A stretch of 64,000 nt of DNA from Olavius algarvensis Delta 4 endosymbiont (GTDB taxonomy: Bacteria > Desulfobacterota > Desulfobacteria > Desulfobacterales > CAJINA01). The DNA is taken from positions 150,224 through 214,223 of the forward strand of contig CAJINA010000119.1 in NCBI GenBank assembly GCA_905176665.1, in the 5' to 3' direction. Positions within the stretch are counted from its first letter, which is position 1; each line of letters opens with the position of its first letter. The position numbers were made by a program, and so were the translations under genes. The notes below the pieces were generated by a model that was given only the letters and a program-made list of their open reading frames with translations, was not told the DNA's origin and did not search any database. Below, piece by piece: positions 44,369 through 53,695 of this stretch.

Positions 44369-45046
44369 ATGAGTGCTGAATACCTGGACTGCGTTGAGGT
44401 CGATCCGGAATCGGCTCCGGCCTGCGTGGTGATCTGGCTGCACGGCCACGGTGCGAATGGAAAAGATTTTAAGGCCTACGCGGCCGTCTTACAGCTACCC
44501 GCGTCGCTGGCGGCCCGATTTGTATTTCCCACAGCCCCGCAGCGGTCGGCCATGGTCAGCGCGGGCACGGTCAACCGTGCCTGGTTTGAAATTCATGCTG
44601 GGGATGTTTCCGGCAAGGTGGAGCTGGACGGCATTGAGGCCTCTGCCCAGCATCTACGCAACCTGATCCAACGGGAGTTGGACAGGGGGGTGCCTTCCGA
44701 GAAAATCCTATTGGCCGGGTTTTCGCACGGCGGCACCATCGCGCTGCACACGGCCCTTGGTTATGAAAAGCGCCTGGCCGGTGTCCTGGCCATGTCCGCC
44801 TATCTGCCGACGTGCGCGGACCTTGAGAAAGCGCGCCGGGATGTCAACCGGGAAATCCCAATTATGATGACCCACGGTGAGCTGGATCCGGTTATACCGA
44901 TCGCCCAGGCGGAAAGCACGCGGGATGCCCTGACCCGCATGGGCTACGCCGTTGAGTGGCACACCTACCCCATGATGCACCATGTCTGTATAGAAGAATT
45001 CGCCGATATTCGCAAATGGCTGCTAGAGGTGCTGCGGCCGGCCTGA
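44369..45046 (+). CDS. Carboxylesterase / phospholipase of the alpha/beta-hydrolase fold
   Basis: A 225-residue protein. The oxyanion loop is WLHGHGANG, the nucleophile GFSHGG, the acid in HGELDPVIP and the histidine in MMHHVC. This matches the YpfH/acyl-protein-thioesterase group, cytoplasmic carboxylesterases. AGGAG lies 8 bases before the ATG at 44369 (a GTG at 44366 is an alternative). The MFS gene follows after 25 bases, likely one transcript. Confidence 0.85.
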   Translation: MSAEYLDCVEVDPESAPACVVIWLHGHGANGKDFKAYAAVLQLPASLAARFVFPTAPQRSAMVSAGTVNRAWFEIHAGDVSGKVELDGIEASAQHLRNLIQRELDRGVPSEKILLAGFSHGGTIALHTALGYEKRLAGVLAMSAYLPTCADLEKARRDVNREIPIMMTHGELDPVIPIAQAESTRDALTRMGYAVEWHTYPMMHHVCIEEFADIRKWLLEVLRPA

Positions 45047-45071
45047 CCCCGAACAGAAAGATGAAGCTGAA

Positions 45072-46388
45072 ATGATGACACAAAGTACGCCCCCATTGCG
45101 CATTGCCTGGCTGGTTTGGGGCCTGGGGGCCCTGTTGTACCTGATGGGTTTTTTCCAGCGGGTGGCACCCGCTGTCATGACCGATGAACTGATGCGCACC
45201 TTCAGTATCAATGCCGCCGGCCTGGGCAGCCTTTCGGCCCTCTACTTCTACAGTTATGTCGCCATGCAGATTCCGACCGGGATTCTGGCCGATCGCTGGG
45301 GACCCCGGCGCCTGCTGGCGGCCGGAGCCCTGGTGGCCGCCCTGGGGACCGGGCTGTTCGCCCTGGCCGGGAGCCTTTTCTGGGCCGGCACGGGCCGGCT
45401 GCTGATCGGTGGCAGCGTGGCAGTGGCCTTCGTGGGATTGTTGAAGGTGGCCACCAACTGGTTTCCGACCCGGCTGTTTGCCCTGGTTTCGGGTCTGGCT
45501 CTCTTCAGTGGTATTGTCGGGGCGGTGTTTGCCGGCCCGCCGCTGCGACTCATGATGGCCTGGTACAGCTGGCGGGCCATCATTGCCGGATCGGCCGTTG
45601 TGACGTTGGCGATATGCATTGGCACCTGGGTGTTCGTGCGGGATAAACCCAGTGAAAAAGGGTATGCGGATTTCGTCCAACCGGGCGCAACACATCAGGA
45701 AGTGAACCAGCCCGGCATCATGGGGGGGGTGGTAGAAATTTTCCGTTACACCAATACCTGGCTGATCTGTTTTATCCCGGGGGCGGTGGTCGGCGCGGTA
45801 CTGACCTTTTCCGGCCTCTGGGGGGTACCCTGCCTGGCGACCCACCACAACCTGTCCACCGCGGGTGCCTCGACCCTGACAACCATCCTGATGGTTGCCT
45901 GGGCCGTGGGCGGGCCGGCCTTCGGCTGGTTTTCAGACAGGGTGGAGCGGCGTAAAACGCCATACCTGTGGGGCTGTGCCGTTGCACTCGTGGCCTGGAC
46001 CGGAATTCTCAGGCTGCCCGACTTGCCGATGCCCCTGCTCATCGGGCTGCTGGTCATTGCCGGTTTCTGTTCCGGCTGCATGATTATCGGTTTTGCCTAT
46101 GCCAAGGAATCTGTGCCGGTCCACCTGGCGGGAACAGTTTCCGGGGTGGTGAATATGGGCACCATGGCCGGTCCCATGATCCTGCAGCCGGCGGTGGGCT
46201 GGATCCTCGACCAGAAGTGGCAGGGGCAAATGGAAAACGGCATTCGGATCTATCCCCTGGAGGCTTACCAGGCAGGCTTCGCCCTCATGCTGGCCTGGCT
46301 GCTGCTGGCCTGTGTGCTGCTGGTGTTTACCCGGGAAACCAACTGCTGCCAGATGGTATACGCTGATGAGCAGGTGTGCCCGTCTTAA
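45072..46388 (+). CDS. Major facilitator superfamily transporter
   Basis: A 438-residue, 12-helix protein. The loop 2-3 motif is GILADRWGPRRLL, a clear MFS signature, and the central loop is short. The family resembles nitrate/oxalate-formate or hexuronate-like transporters (ACS/OFA-type), with RVAPAVMTDELMRTF near the N-terminus. The substrate is unknown. It follows the carboxylesterase gene on the same strand. Confidence 0.85.
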   Translation: MMTQSTPPLRIAWLVWGLGALLYLMGFFQRVAPAVMTDELMRTFSINAAGLGSLSALYFYSYVAMQIPTGILADRWGPRRLLAAGALVAALGTGLFALAGSLFWAGTGRLLIGGSVAVAFVGLLKVATNWFPTRLFALVSGLALFSGIVGAVFAGPPLRLMMAWYSWRAIIAGSAVVTLAICIGTWVFVRDKPSEKGYADFVQPGATHQEVNQPGIMGGVVEIFRYTNTWLICFIPGAVVGAVLTFSGLWGVPCLATHHNLSTAGASTLTTILMVAWAVGGPAFGWFSDRVERRKTPYLWGCAVALVAWTGILRLPDLPMPLLIGLLVIAGFCSGCMIIGFAYAKESVPVHLAGTVSGVVNMGTMAGPMILQPAVGWILDQKWQGQMENGIRIYPLEAYQAGFALMLAWLLLACVLLVFTRETNCCQMVYADEQVCPS

Positions 46389-46517
46389 GGTCCGCAAGGC
46401 GATGGCAGTCATTGCTATGGGTCATTAAGGGGCAAGGCCGCGACAGGTCTTAAATTTGACCCGGAGGTAAAAATAGAATAGGATAACGTTCATCGCCAAC
46501 CCCAAAAAGGAGCGTCT

Positions 46518-46838
46518 ATGTACCTGCCGTCCATTTATAAAAAATTCTCGGAAAAATACCCGGACATTTTCAATTTGTACAAAGACCTGGGTGTTGCCTG
46601 CCGCAACGCCGGCCCCCTGAGCGAAAAGGACCAGAACCTGGTAAAACTCGGTATAGCCATCGGTTCCAGTTCTCGGGGCGGCATCATGTCGCACACCCGC
46701 AAAGCGTTGTCTTCCGGTGCTTCCCCGGATGAAATCCTCCAGGTGGTGCTGCTGGGCCTGACAACCATCGGGTTTCCCCAGATGATGGCCGCCATGAAAT
46801 GGGTGGATGAAGTTTTGAGTGAGCAGGCTGCGGAGTAG
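46518..46838 (+). CDS. Carboxymuconolactone decarboxylase (AhpD-like) family protein
   Basis: A 106-residue helical protein. GPLSEKDQNLVKLGIAIGSS and HTRKALSSGASPDEILQVVLL fit CMD/AhpD-like proteins. The AhpD CxxC redox pair is replaced (GGIMSHTRK), so peroxidase-type redox activity is not supported; a lyase or binding role is more likely. AAAAAGGAG precedes the ATG. It ends in TAG. Confidence 0.85.
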   Translation: MYLPSIYKKFSEKYPDIFNLYKDLGVACRNAGPLSEKDQNLVKLGIAIGSSSRGGIMSHTRKALSSGASPDEILQVVLLGLTTIGFPQMMAAMKWVDEVLSEQAAE

Positions 46839-46872
46839 TGGTGGTCCTAGCCGGGTCGATTGTTATCGTAAA

Positions 46873-49800
46873 TCAGTCCTGATCTGGCTGGCTGGTTGCC
46901 TCCAGGATTTCACGGATTTTCTTAGATAGCTCAGTTAGGTTAAATGGTTTCTGGATAAACCCGTTGCAACCCCGTTCCATAATCTCGGTGGCTCGCCCAT
47001 TAATGGCGTAGCCGCTCGAGAGGATTACGGGTATTTCGGGTTGGCGCTTTCGAATCTGGTCAAACGGTTTACCACCGTCCATAACGGGCATGATCATATC
47101 CAGGATCACCAAATCGATCCGGTCGGCAGTGGAAGTCATGATCTCGACGGCCTGCCGGCCGCCTTCGGCCGCCATGACCCGATATCCCAGTTTTTCCAAC
47201 ATCGCCGTTCCCACATCGAGAATCATGTTCTCATCATCTACCAGCAGAATGGTTTCCGAGCCGGTCAACAGTTCTGTTTCCACAGGTGTTTCCCGGTGGG
47301 GGGTTTTCCCGGATAGTGGCAAATAGATGTTGAAGGTTGAGCCTTGCCCTAATTTACTGTCTGCCGTGATAATCCCACCGTGATTTTTTATGATCCCATA
47401 AGCGGAGGCCAGTCCCAGACCCGTGCCGCGGCTTTTATGCTTGGTCGTGAAAAACGGATCAAAAATCTGCTGCCGCACGCTATCATTCATCCCTGAGCCG
47501 GTATCCGCGATGGACATAAGGGCATAGTTGCCGCCCTCCAACTGGAGTGTGGCACTGGTCGTCTCATCGAGGGCCACCACCTGGCTTTCCAGAAACAGTT
47601 CGCCGCCGGCGGGCATGGCCTGCCAGGCGTTAATGAAAATGTTCAGCAGGACCTGTTCGATCTGCCTTTTATCGGCTTCTACAACGATCGGTAGCGCTTG
47701 GGAGTTTTTGTGAACCTGGATTTCTTTGCGGGTGCGCTGGAACATGGCAGCAGTGTTCAGCATGTGGTCCGTTATATCTAGAGGCTTGACCTCGTACTTC
47801 CCCCCACGGCTGAATCCCAGCAACTGTCTGGTCAGATCCGTGTCACTGCGAATATATGCTTCTATGGCTTCCAGGTGTTCCTTTTGCGGATCCGGTGCGT
47901 TCAGATCCGTGGTCATCAACGAAGCCCGCCCCTGGATGCCCATGAGCAGGTTGTTGAAGTCATGGGCGATACCGCCGGCCAGGGTGCCGATGGCCTCGAG
48001 CTTCTGGGTCTGCAGCAGTTGCTGCTCCATCTGGAGCCGCGCGGTAATATCTTCATAAATGACAATCTGGTCGCGGTTTTTTCTAATGACCGGGGTAAAA
48101 TAGATGTCCTTGACGGAGCCGTCACGGCAGGTGACTTTGAAGGTCTGGGATTTGGCATATCCAACGACAGCCCGCGGTTCCCATGTGATCCAGGCGCTTA
48201 TAGCTTCTCGACGATCCGCTTCATCCGGGAAAGCCCGGTTGAACCAATCGATCCCCGTGGACACATCTTCCAGGAAATATCCAAACATCTCCGTGAACCG
48301 GGGATTGACATATTTGTAGCGGCCATCCCGGCCAATCAAAGATATACCGAAGGGCGATTTCTCCACCAGAACCCTGAATTGTTCCTCACTGTCTTTCAAT
48401 GCCGCGTGGGCGTGCTTTTGGGCTGTGATGTCCCGGGAGGTACCATACAGGCCGATAATTTTGCCGGCCTCGTCATAGCGCGGATATCCCTGGGTATCGA
48501 TAAAGTGCGTTTGGCTGTCTGGAAAGAAGACGCGAACCTCCATGTTGTATGGCCTACCCGCCAGGGCCCCCTGGAATCCTTTTACATACAGATCCCAGTC
48601 TTTCGGGTGCAAGATTTTTTGCATGGCTTCCATGTCCGGTGGCTCTGGCTGGGGTTCAAACCCGTAGACCGTAAACATCTGCCGGGACCACACGCGGCGA
48701 TTGGCTTTGATATCAAAACGCCAGTAGCCGATGCCGGCCATCTTCTGAGCCAGCGCCATCGTTTCATTTAGATCCCGTAATTCTTGTTCCGCTAACTTAC
48801 GTTGCGTAATGTCGATTACCATCCCTTCGTAGTGGCGCACCCTTCCGGTTGCGTCGAAATTGGCCCGGGTGCTGTTGGATACCCACAACTGGGTACCGTC
48901 TTTGCATCTGGCCTGAAATTCGTAGTTTTCAATCATACCGTCCTGCTGGATTATCTCCATGTATCTTTGTCGATCCGCCGGGTTTACATAGTACTGGGTG
49001 GCGATATCGGTGATGCCGGCAACAAGGTCATCGGGAGAGTCATACCTAAGCATCTGGGCGAAAGCGGCGTTTACCCGGATGAACCGGCCGGCCGGCGAAC
49101 TCTGGAAAAAGCCCACCACAGAGTTTTCAAAAATCCGGCGGTATTTCTCTTCACTTTGCCGCAGAGCGCCTTCGACTTTTGCACGCTCGGTTATATCGAG
49201 GCCTAATGAAATTGCACCGATGATCTTGCCATCATCATCGTGGAGCAGGGAGTTGTTCCATTCACAGGTAATGATTCTCCCGTCTTTGGTAAGGTTTTGA
49301 TTGATAGAATGATTTGAAAAGGCGCCTTCCATCAGTCTGGCAACGACTTTGCTCACGAGGGGTCGATCCTTTTCCGGTATCATAAAATCAAAAAAATTCT
49401 GCCCGATCACCTCCGCCTTCGACCATCCGAAAAGTGCCTCCGCTTTTTTATTCCAATCGGTTACGCGCCCTTTTTTGTCCCAGATAACGAACGCCAAAGG
49501 TGCGGTCGCATATACATTGCGAAAACGTTCTTCACTTGTCCGCAAGGCTTCCTTGATCCGGGTTTGCTGGCTGATATCCCGCAAGGCGGTTATCCGAATT
49601 ACGCGGCCTTGATCGACGGTCATCCGGGCCTGAATCTCACAGGGGAAGGTCGTGCCGTCCTTGCGCCGCGCGGTTGCCTCGTAAGAATCTTCGTACCCCG
49701 ACAGCATGTGAGCTTTTACCCTTTCACGATCTGCAGGCACGATCCAATCCGCACCGGGCCGCCCAACGGCTTCCGCATGGCTGTAGCCGAACAATTGTTC

Positions 49801-50325
49801 CGCGGTCAGGTTCTGATCCAGGCAAATGCCTTTTTCCGAAAGGAAAATAGCTTCAAAGGAAGCCTCTGACAGCGCTTTGAGCCGAGCCTCGGAATCGCGC
49901 AGGTCCGCTTCAGCTGCTTTGAGTTCAGTTATATCACGCGTGATGCCTTCCACACCGGCAATGTTTCCCTCAAGGTCTTTTAAAAATTGGGCATTGGTTG
50001 AAGCCCACCAAACAGAACCGTCCTTGCGCTCCAGGCGGGCTTGAAAATTAAATACCTGACCGTTTTTCTGTAGCTGAGCCAGAAAATCCTGGCGTTCTTC
50101 CGGGACCAGATAGATTTCTTCAGCCATTTTCATACCGATGGCTTCTTCAACCGTATATCCGGAAAGCTTGAAAACAGACGGTGATATATAGACAATTCGG
50201 CCGGTTAGATCCGTCCGATATAGTAGGCCGGGGCTATTGTCTACGAGCGCCCGCTAGGTTGCCAACTCCTTTTCCAGAGTACTGATCCGTTCCGCCAGTT
50301 TCGTATAGGTGGGTTTTTGGGGCAT
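46873..50325 (-). CDS. Multi-PAS hybrid histidine kinase, interrupted near the N-terminus by an in-frame TAG
   Basis: A frame of 1151 codons from ATG 50325, broken only by TAG at 50254-50256 (codon 24). The order is a short coiled-coil start ([14 protein letters not shown]), six PAS domains, HisKA with the phospho-histidine in [16 protein letters not shown], HATPase (N box, [17 protein letters not shown]) and a C-terminal receiver with the aspartate in LVILDMIMP. After TAG the first PAS domain begins at once ([18 protein letters not shown]). A restart at the internal ATG 50133 would cut this PAS domain. TAG lies one transition from Gln. The signal it senses is unknown; there is no membrane segment. 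Confidence 0.8.
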
Positions 50326-50502
50326 GTTGGCAACTTTCTTTTATCTGAATAGATATTCTCGGTGCTGAACTGCCGATAGCCGCTGTATCCGCTTTGCGCT
50401 ATGTGGAAGATAAGAGAGAGTATAGTGGACGTACTGCTAAAAATCAAAAGATTGTCAAGCGATACTTAGTTCTCGGCGTCCTTGCTTTTGGTGAAGTCAG
50501 GA

Positions 50503-51687
50503 TCAAGCGTTCACCAGCCGCAACAGTGTGATTTCCGAGGGGGCGCCCAGCCGCAAGGGCGGCCCCCAGTAACCGGCGCCGCGGCTGATGTAGATCTGGG
50601 TGTTTTCATGCCGGTGCAGGCCGGCCACGTAGGGCTGGAAGAAATGCACCATGAAATTCCAGGGAAAGAACTGGCCGCCGTGGGTGTGTCCGGATATCTG
50701 CAGGTCGAAACCGGCTTGGGCGGCTGCAAAAATGTTCTTGGGCTGATGGGCCAGCAGGATTTTGAAATCGGCCGGCGGTGCACCTCGAAGCGCCCGCTGC
50801 GGGTCTGAACGGTGGCTGGTGTAAAATTGGCCGGCTTTATAATCGGTGACGCCGCCCAGCAGGATCTTGCGATTACGGTGGGTGATGATGCGGTGCGAAT
50901 TGTTCAGGACGGTGAAGCCGAGGCTTTGCACTTTTCTGATCCAGGCTGGTGCGCCGGAGTAATACTCATGATTGCCGGTAACGAAGAAATTACCGTACCG
51001 GCTGCTGGTGTTCGCCAGTGGTTCCACGTCGCCCGAGAGCCGGCGGACCGAGCCATCGACCAGGTCGCCGGTGAGGGCCACGATATCAGCATCGAGTTGG
51101 TTGACCTTGCTGACGATACCAGCCACGTAGGGTCTTTTTACCGTTGGGCTGACGTGGATATCCGTGATCTGCACGATCCGGAAGCCTTCCAACTGAGGCG
51201 GCAGGTTTTTGCAAGGGATGTCGACCTGTTTTACAGCGGGAACGTCCTGGGCTTCGGCCAGCCCGTATCCGGTAAACAGCATGGCCGCCACGGAAACTCC
51301 GCCATTCATGCCGTAGGCCAGAAACCGGCGGCGGGATTCATCTAGGCCTGCAGCTGGGGCAGTTGCCGCCGGCCGTCGCAGACGTTTACCCATTGCCACC
51401 AAAATCAGGCCGGCATCGCGCAATAGCAGGATCGTAAAGAGAAAACTGAGATATCCAGCCCCCAGATACCCGGTCCAGGCCAGGACCGCCACACCAAATC
51501 CACCGGCGTCATACCGCCGTAAGATGATCGAAATTATCGGCAGCCACATCATGACCACCACGCCAAGGATCACTGCAACCCGGGCTTTTCGACCCGGGCG
51601 GGCTTTCCAGAACCAGCGTCGGGAGATATATACGCCAAACGCGGTCATGACCACGGTATATGTGCAGGCAAAGATCAGAAAGTTCAT
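50503..51687 (-). CDS. Metallophosphoesterase (YkuE/YaeI-like), membrane-anchored
   Basis: A 394-residue protein. The N-terminal third has about four membrane helices, then a twin-arginine-like SRRRFLAYGMNGGVSVA, then the catalytic domain. The metal motifs are ITDIHVSP, GDLVD, GNHEYY and GHTHGGQ, all intact. Relatives hydrolyse phosphodiesters such as UDP-diacylglucosamine or cAMP-like substrates; here the active site faces the periplasm. It ends in TGA. Confidence 0.87.
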   Translation of the reverse strand: MNFLIFACTYTVVMTAFGVYISRRWFWKARPGRKARVAVILGVVVMMWLPIISIILRRYDAGGFGVAVLAWTGYLGAGYLSFLFTILLLRDAGLILVAMGKRLRRPAATAPAAGLDESRRRFLAYGMNGGVSVAAMLFTGYGLAEAQDVPAVKQVDIPCKNLPPQLEGFRIVQITDIHVSPTVKRPYVAGIVSKVNQLDADIVALTGDLVDGSVRRLSGDVEPLANTSSRYGNFFVTGNHEYYSGAPAWIRKVQSLGFTVLNNSHRIITHRNRKILLGGVTDYKAGQFYTSHRSDPQRALRGAPPADFKILLAHQPKNIFAAAQAGFDLQISGHTHGGQFFPWNFMVHFFQPYVAGLHRHENTQIYISRGAGYWGPPLRLGAPSEITLLRLVNA

Positions 51688-51974
51688 TGTTCCATCCGTT
51701 TAGAATCAAGACAGCTAGTTCAACCATAACCACACTGGTTCGAATGACAAGGCGCTCATTCCCGCCGGAGACGAATTTGCCGGTCGGGTGTCAAAATAGT
51801 GTCTATAAACAATGGGGCTGCCGTTTTCAAACTCAAAGTAATACATTAGATAAGCTGCTCATCTAACCGATAAAAGACGAAATATACTGATAACATGGCT
51901 TTTATTTGGTTTCGGTACGGTTATTGCACAATATATAGTGTAGCGAGGCACAATAGAACACAAGGAGGTGTATA

Positions 51975-52142
51975 ATGAAGAAGCATGTGTCCTATCCCCA
52001 GTACTACGATTTTTTTGAATATCATGGCAGCGCCCAGATTGTCAGAATCCGCAAGCAAGGCAAGCGCATCCTGCGCAAGGACTGGCTCTCGTTCAATACC
52101 GTGGAAGAGGCCCTGGACTACTTCAACAGCGGCTGTAGCTGA
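51975..52142 (+). CDS. Small hypothetical protein
   Basis: A 55-residue basic protein (QYYDFFEYHGSAQIVRIRKQ) with AAGGAGGTG upstream of its ATG, so translation looks real. It ends in GCS before TGA. No membrane segment or known domain. It precedes the TerB-like gene on the same strand. Confidence 0.55.
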   Translation: MKKHVSYPQYYDFFEYHGSAQIVRIRKQGKRILRKDWLSFNTVEEALDYFNSGCS

Positions 52143-52296
52143 GGCCAGGCGTATGGGGACCCTGCAAACGGGCATGCCGGCCGGTTGTAGGCGGCCGGTC
52201 GAAATCTGGTTTGATTGTTGGGCAGCAATATGCCATAAACATTTCGCCAAGCTCCATTGGGAGCTGTGTTGATCAATCCGGAAAGGAGATAACCCA

Positions 52297-52755
52297 ATGC
52301 TCGCAAATTTGAAACGCTTTTTCAATAAGGACGCTGCTGATACGACCGGAAACGGAAACGCAGACCGGGAGTACAAACTGCGGGTGGCCGCGTGTGCTCT
52401 TTTCCTGGAAATGGCCCGTATTGATGAAGAGTTTACCGATGAAGAAATGGAAACCATTCTGGGCATATTGAAAGGGAAATACGGATTGTCCGGAGAGGAA
52501 GCGGATGCCCTGATAGCCGAGGCCGACCGGGAACTGGAAGAGAGTGTTGATCTCTGGCAGTTTGCCCGGCTCATCAACGCGAACTACAGTGTGGATGAAA
52601 AGATTGAAATCATCGAAACACTTTGGCACATGGTGTTTGTGGATGGGAAAATGGACCAGCACGAGCACTACTTGATGAGTAAACTGAAAAACCTGCTGCG
52701 TCTGTCCCAGAGTCAGTTGATCGATGCCAAACTCAAGGTTAAAAACGCCGATTAA
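52297..52755 (+). CDS. TerB family (tellurite resistance-like) protein
   Basis: A 152-residue helical protein. YKLRVAACALFLEMARIDEEF, and then LWHMVFVDGKMDQHEHYLM, are the two acidic metal-binding repeats of the TerB/DjlA-N fold. Function is poorly known; in DjlA the domain sits next to a J-domain. Strikingly, a DnaJ-domain gene lies convergently next door, overlapping by 4 bases. GGAAAGGAG precedes the ATG. Confidence 0.85.
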   Translation: MLANLKRFFNKDAADTTGNGNADREYKLRVAACALFLEMARIDEEFTDEEMETILGILKGKYGLSGEEADALIAEADRELEESVDLWQFARLINANYSVDEKIEIIETLWHMVFVDGKMDQHEHYLMSKLKNLLRLSQSQLIDAKLKVKNAD

Positions 52756-53579
52756 GTCCTATTTTTCGGCCTACCCTTACGACTCGCGATTTTTGCGATG
52801 ACCCACCAAATCAACAAGCCGCTGCCGATCATAATCAGCATGGCCTTGAACGAAATGTGAATGTATGTTTGCACGGTGTTGCCTGAAAGTGCAAATAGCA
52901 CGATGCCGCCACCGATTAAAATTTGCCTTAGATACCACCACCGCGAAACCGGTGTCCGTTGATCGCCGGGAGACGCTCGGTCAGTCCCGGCGGCCTTTTC
53001 CCGGGCCATTTTCAGGGCCTGGAGCTTCTTTTCGGTATCCGCCCAGGCGCGCTGGCGGGACAGTTCTTGTTCCTGCCGGGCCTTGGCGGCGGCTTCTTTG
53101 GCAAGGGTTCGGCTCCGGATTTCGGCCAGGCGCCGATTTTTCTTAGCTTGTGCCTGTCTTTTTTCTTCCTCTGCTGCCCGGCGTTCGGCCTCACGGGCCT
53201 GAGCCGCTTTCCGGGCATTCGCGAGCTCTTTGGCCTGGGCCAGAACTGCCAGGCGGCCTTCCGTGCGAGCCCAGGCAGCCGCCCTGTCATCTGCGCGGCG
53301 CGTTTCCCGTTTCGGATCGGGGGTCACGGTGCCGGAAGCTGCTGTTTCACCGGATGATGATCCAGCCGCGCAACCGCGCTTCGCAATATGTTGACTGACG
53401 ATGTCAAACGCCGCATTGACGGCTTTCAATTTCTTCTCGGCCTTGGCCTGCAGGCGCGGATTGTGGGTGTAACGATCAGGATGCCAGACCGCGATCAGGT
53501 CGCGGCAGGCCTGCCGGGCTTCTTCCAGCGAGGCCGCTGGGTCGAGTTCCAGGACGTGGTAATATTTCAAGGGATCCAT
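52752..53579 (-). CDS. J-domain (DnaJ-like) protein with C-terminal membrane helices
   Basis: About 275 residues. The N-terminal J-domain (1-70) holds HPDRY. A long, alanine- and charge-rich coiled coil (about 95-205, KAAQAREAERRAAEEEKRQA) follows, then two membrane helices at the C-terminus (ILIGGGIVLFALSG, MLIMIGSGLLIWWVIAKI). It probably recruits DnaK to the membrane. The start is ATG 53579 with a weak ribosome site. It converges with and overlaps the TerB gene. Confidence 0.8.
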   Translation of the reverse strand: MDPLKYYHVLELDPAASLEEARQACRDLIAVWHPDRYTHNPRLQAKAEKKLKAVNAAFDIVSQHIAKRGCAAGSSSGETAASGTVTPDPKRETRRADDRAAAWARTEGRLAVLAQAKELANARKAAQAREAERRAAEEEKRQAQAKKNRRLAEIRSRTLAKEAAAKARQEQELSRQRAWADTEKKLQALKMAREKAAGTDRASPGDQRTPVSRWWYLRQILIGGGIVLFALSGNTVQTYIHISFKAMLIMIGSGLLIWWVIAKIASRKGRPKNRT

Positions 53580-53695
53580 AGGGCGGTCCAAAGATAAGTA
53601 CTGACTGCAATATAGGGTAGTTACCCAGGCATGGCAAGGATTGAAAAGCGGTGGGGTTCGACCGGCAGGTGGGTAGTGAGCACCGGTGGCATGCT

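Noticed and set aside
44892..45848. 318-codon frame antisense to the MFS gene
   Set aside because: Low-complexity translation rich in Gly, Gln, Pro and His, and it overlaps clear hydrolase and MFS genes.
51975..52210. Selenocysteine at the TGA ending the 55-residue protein, with a downstream GC hairpin
   Set aside because: The extension after TGA is only about 16 residues with no recognisable motif, and the hairpin is farther away than a usual SECIS loop.
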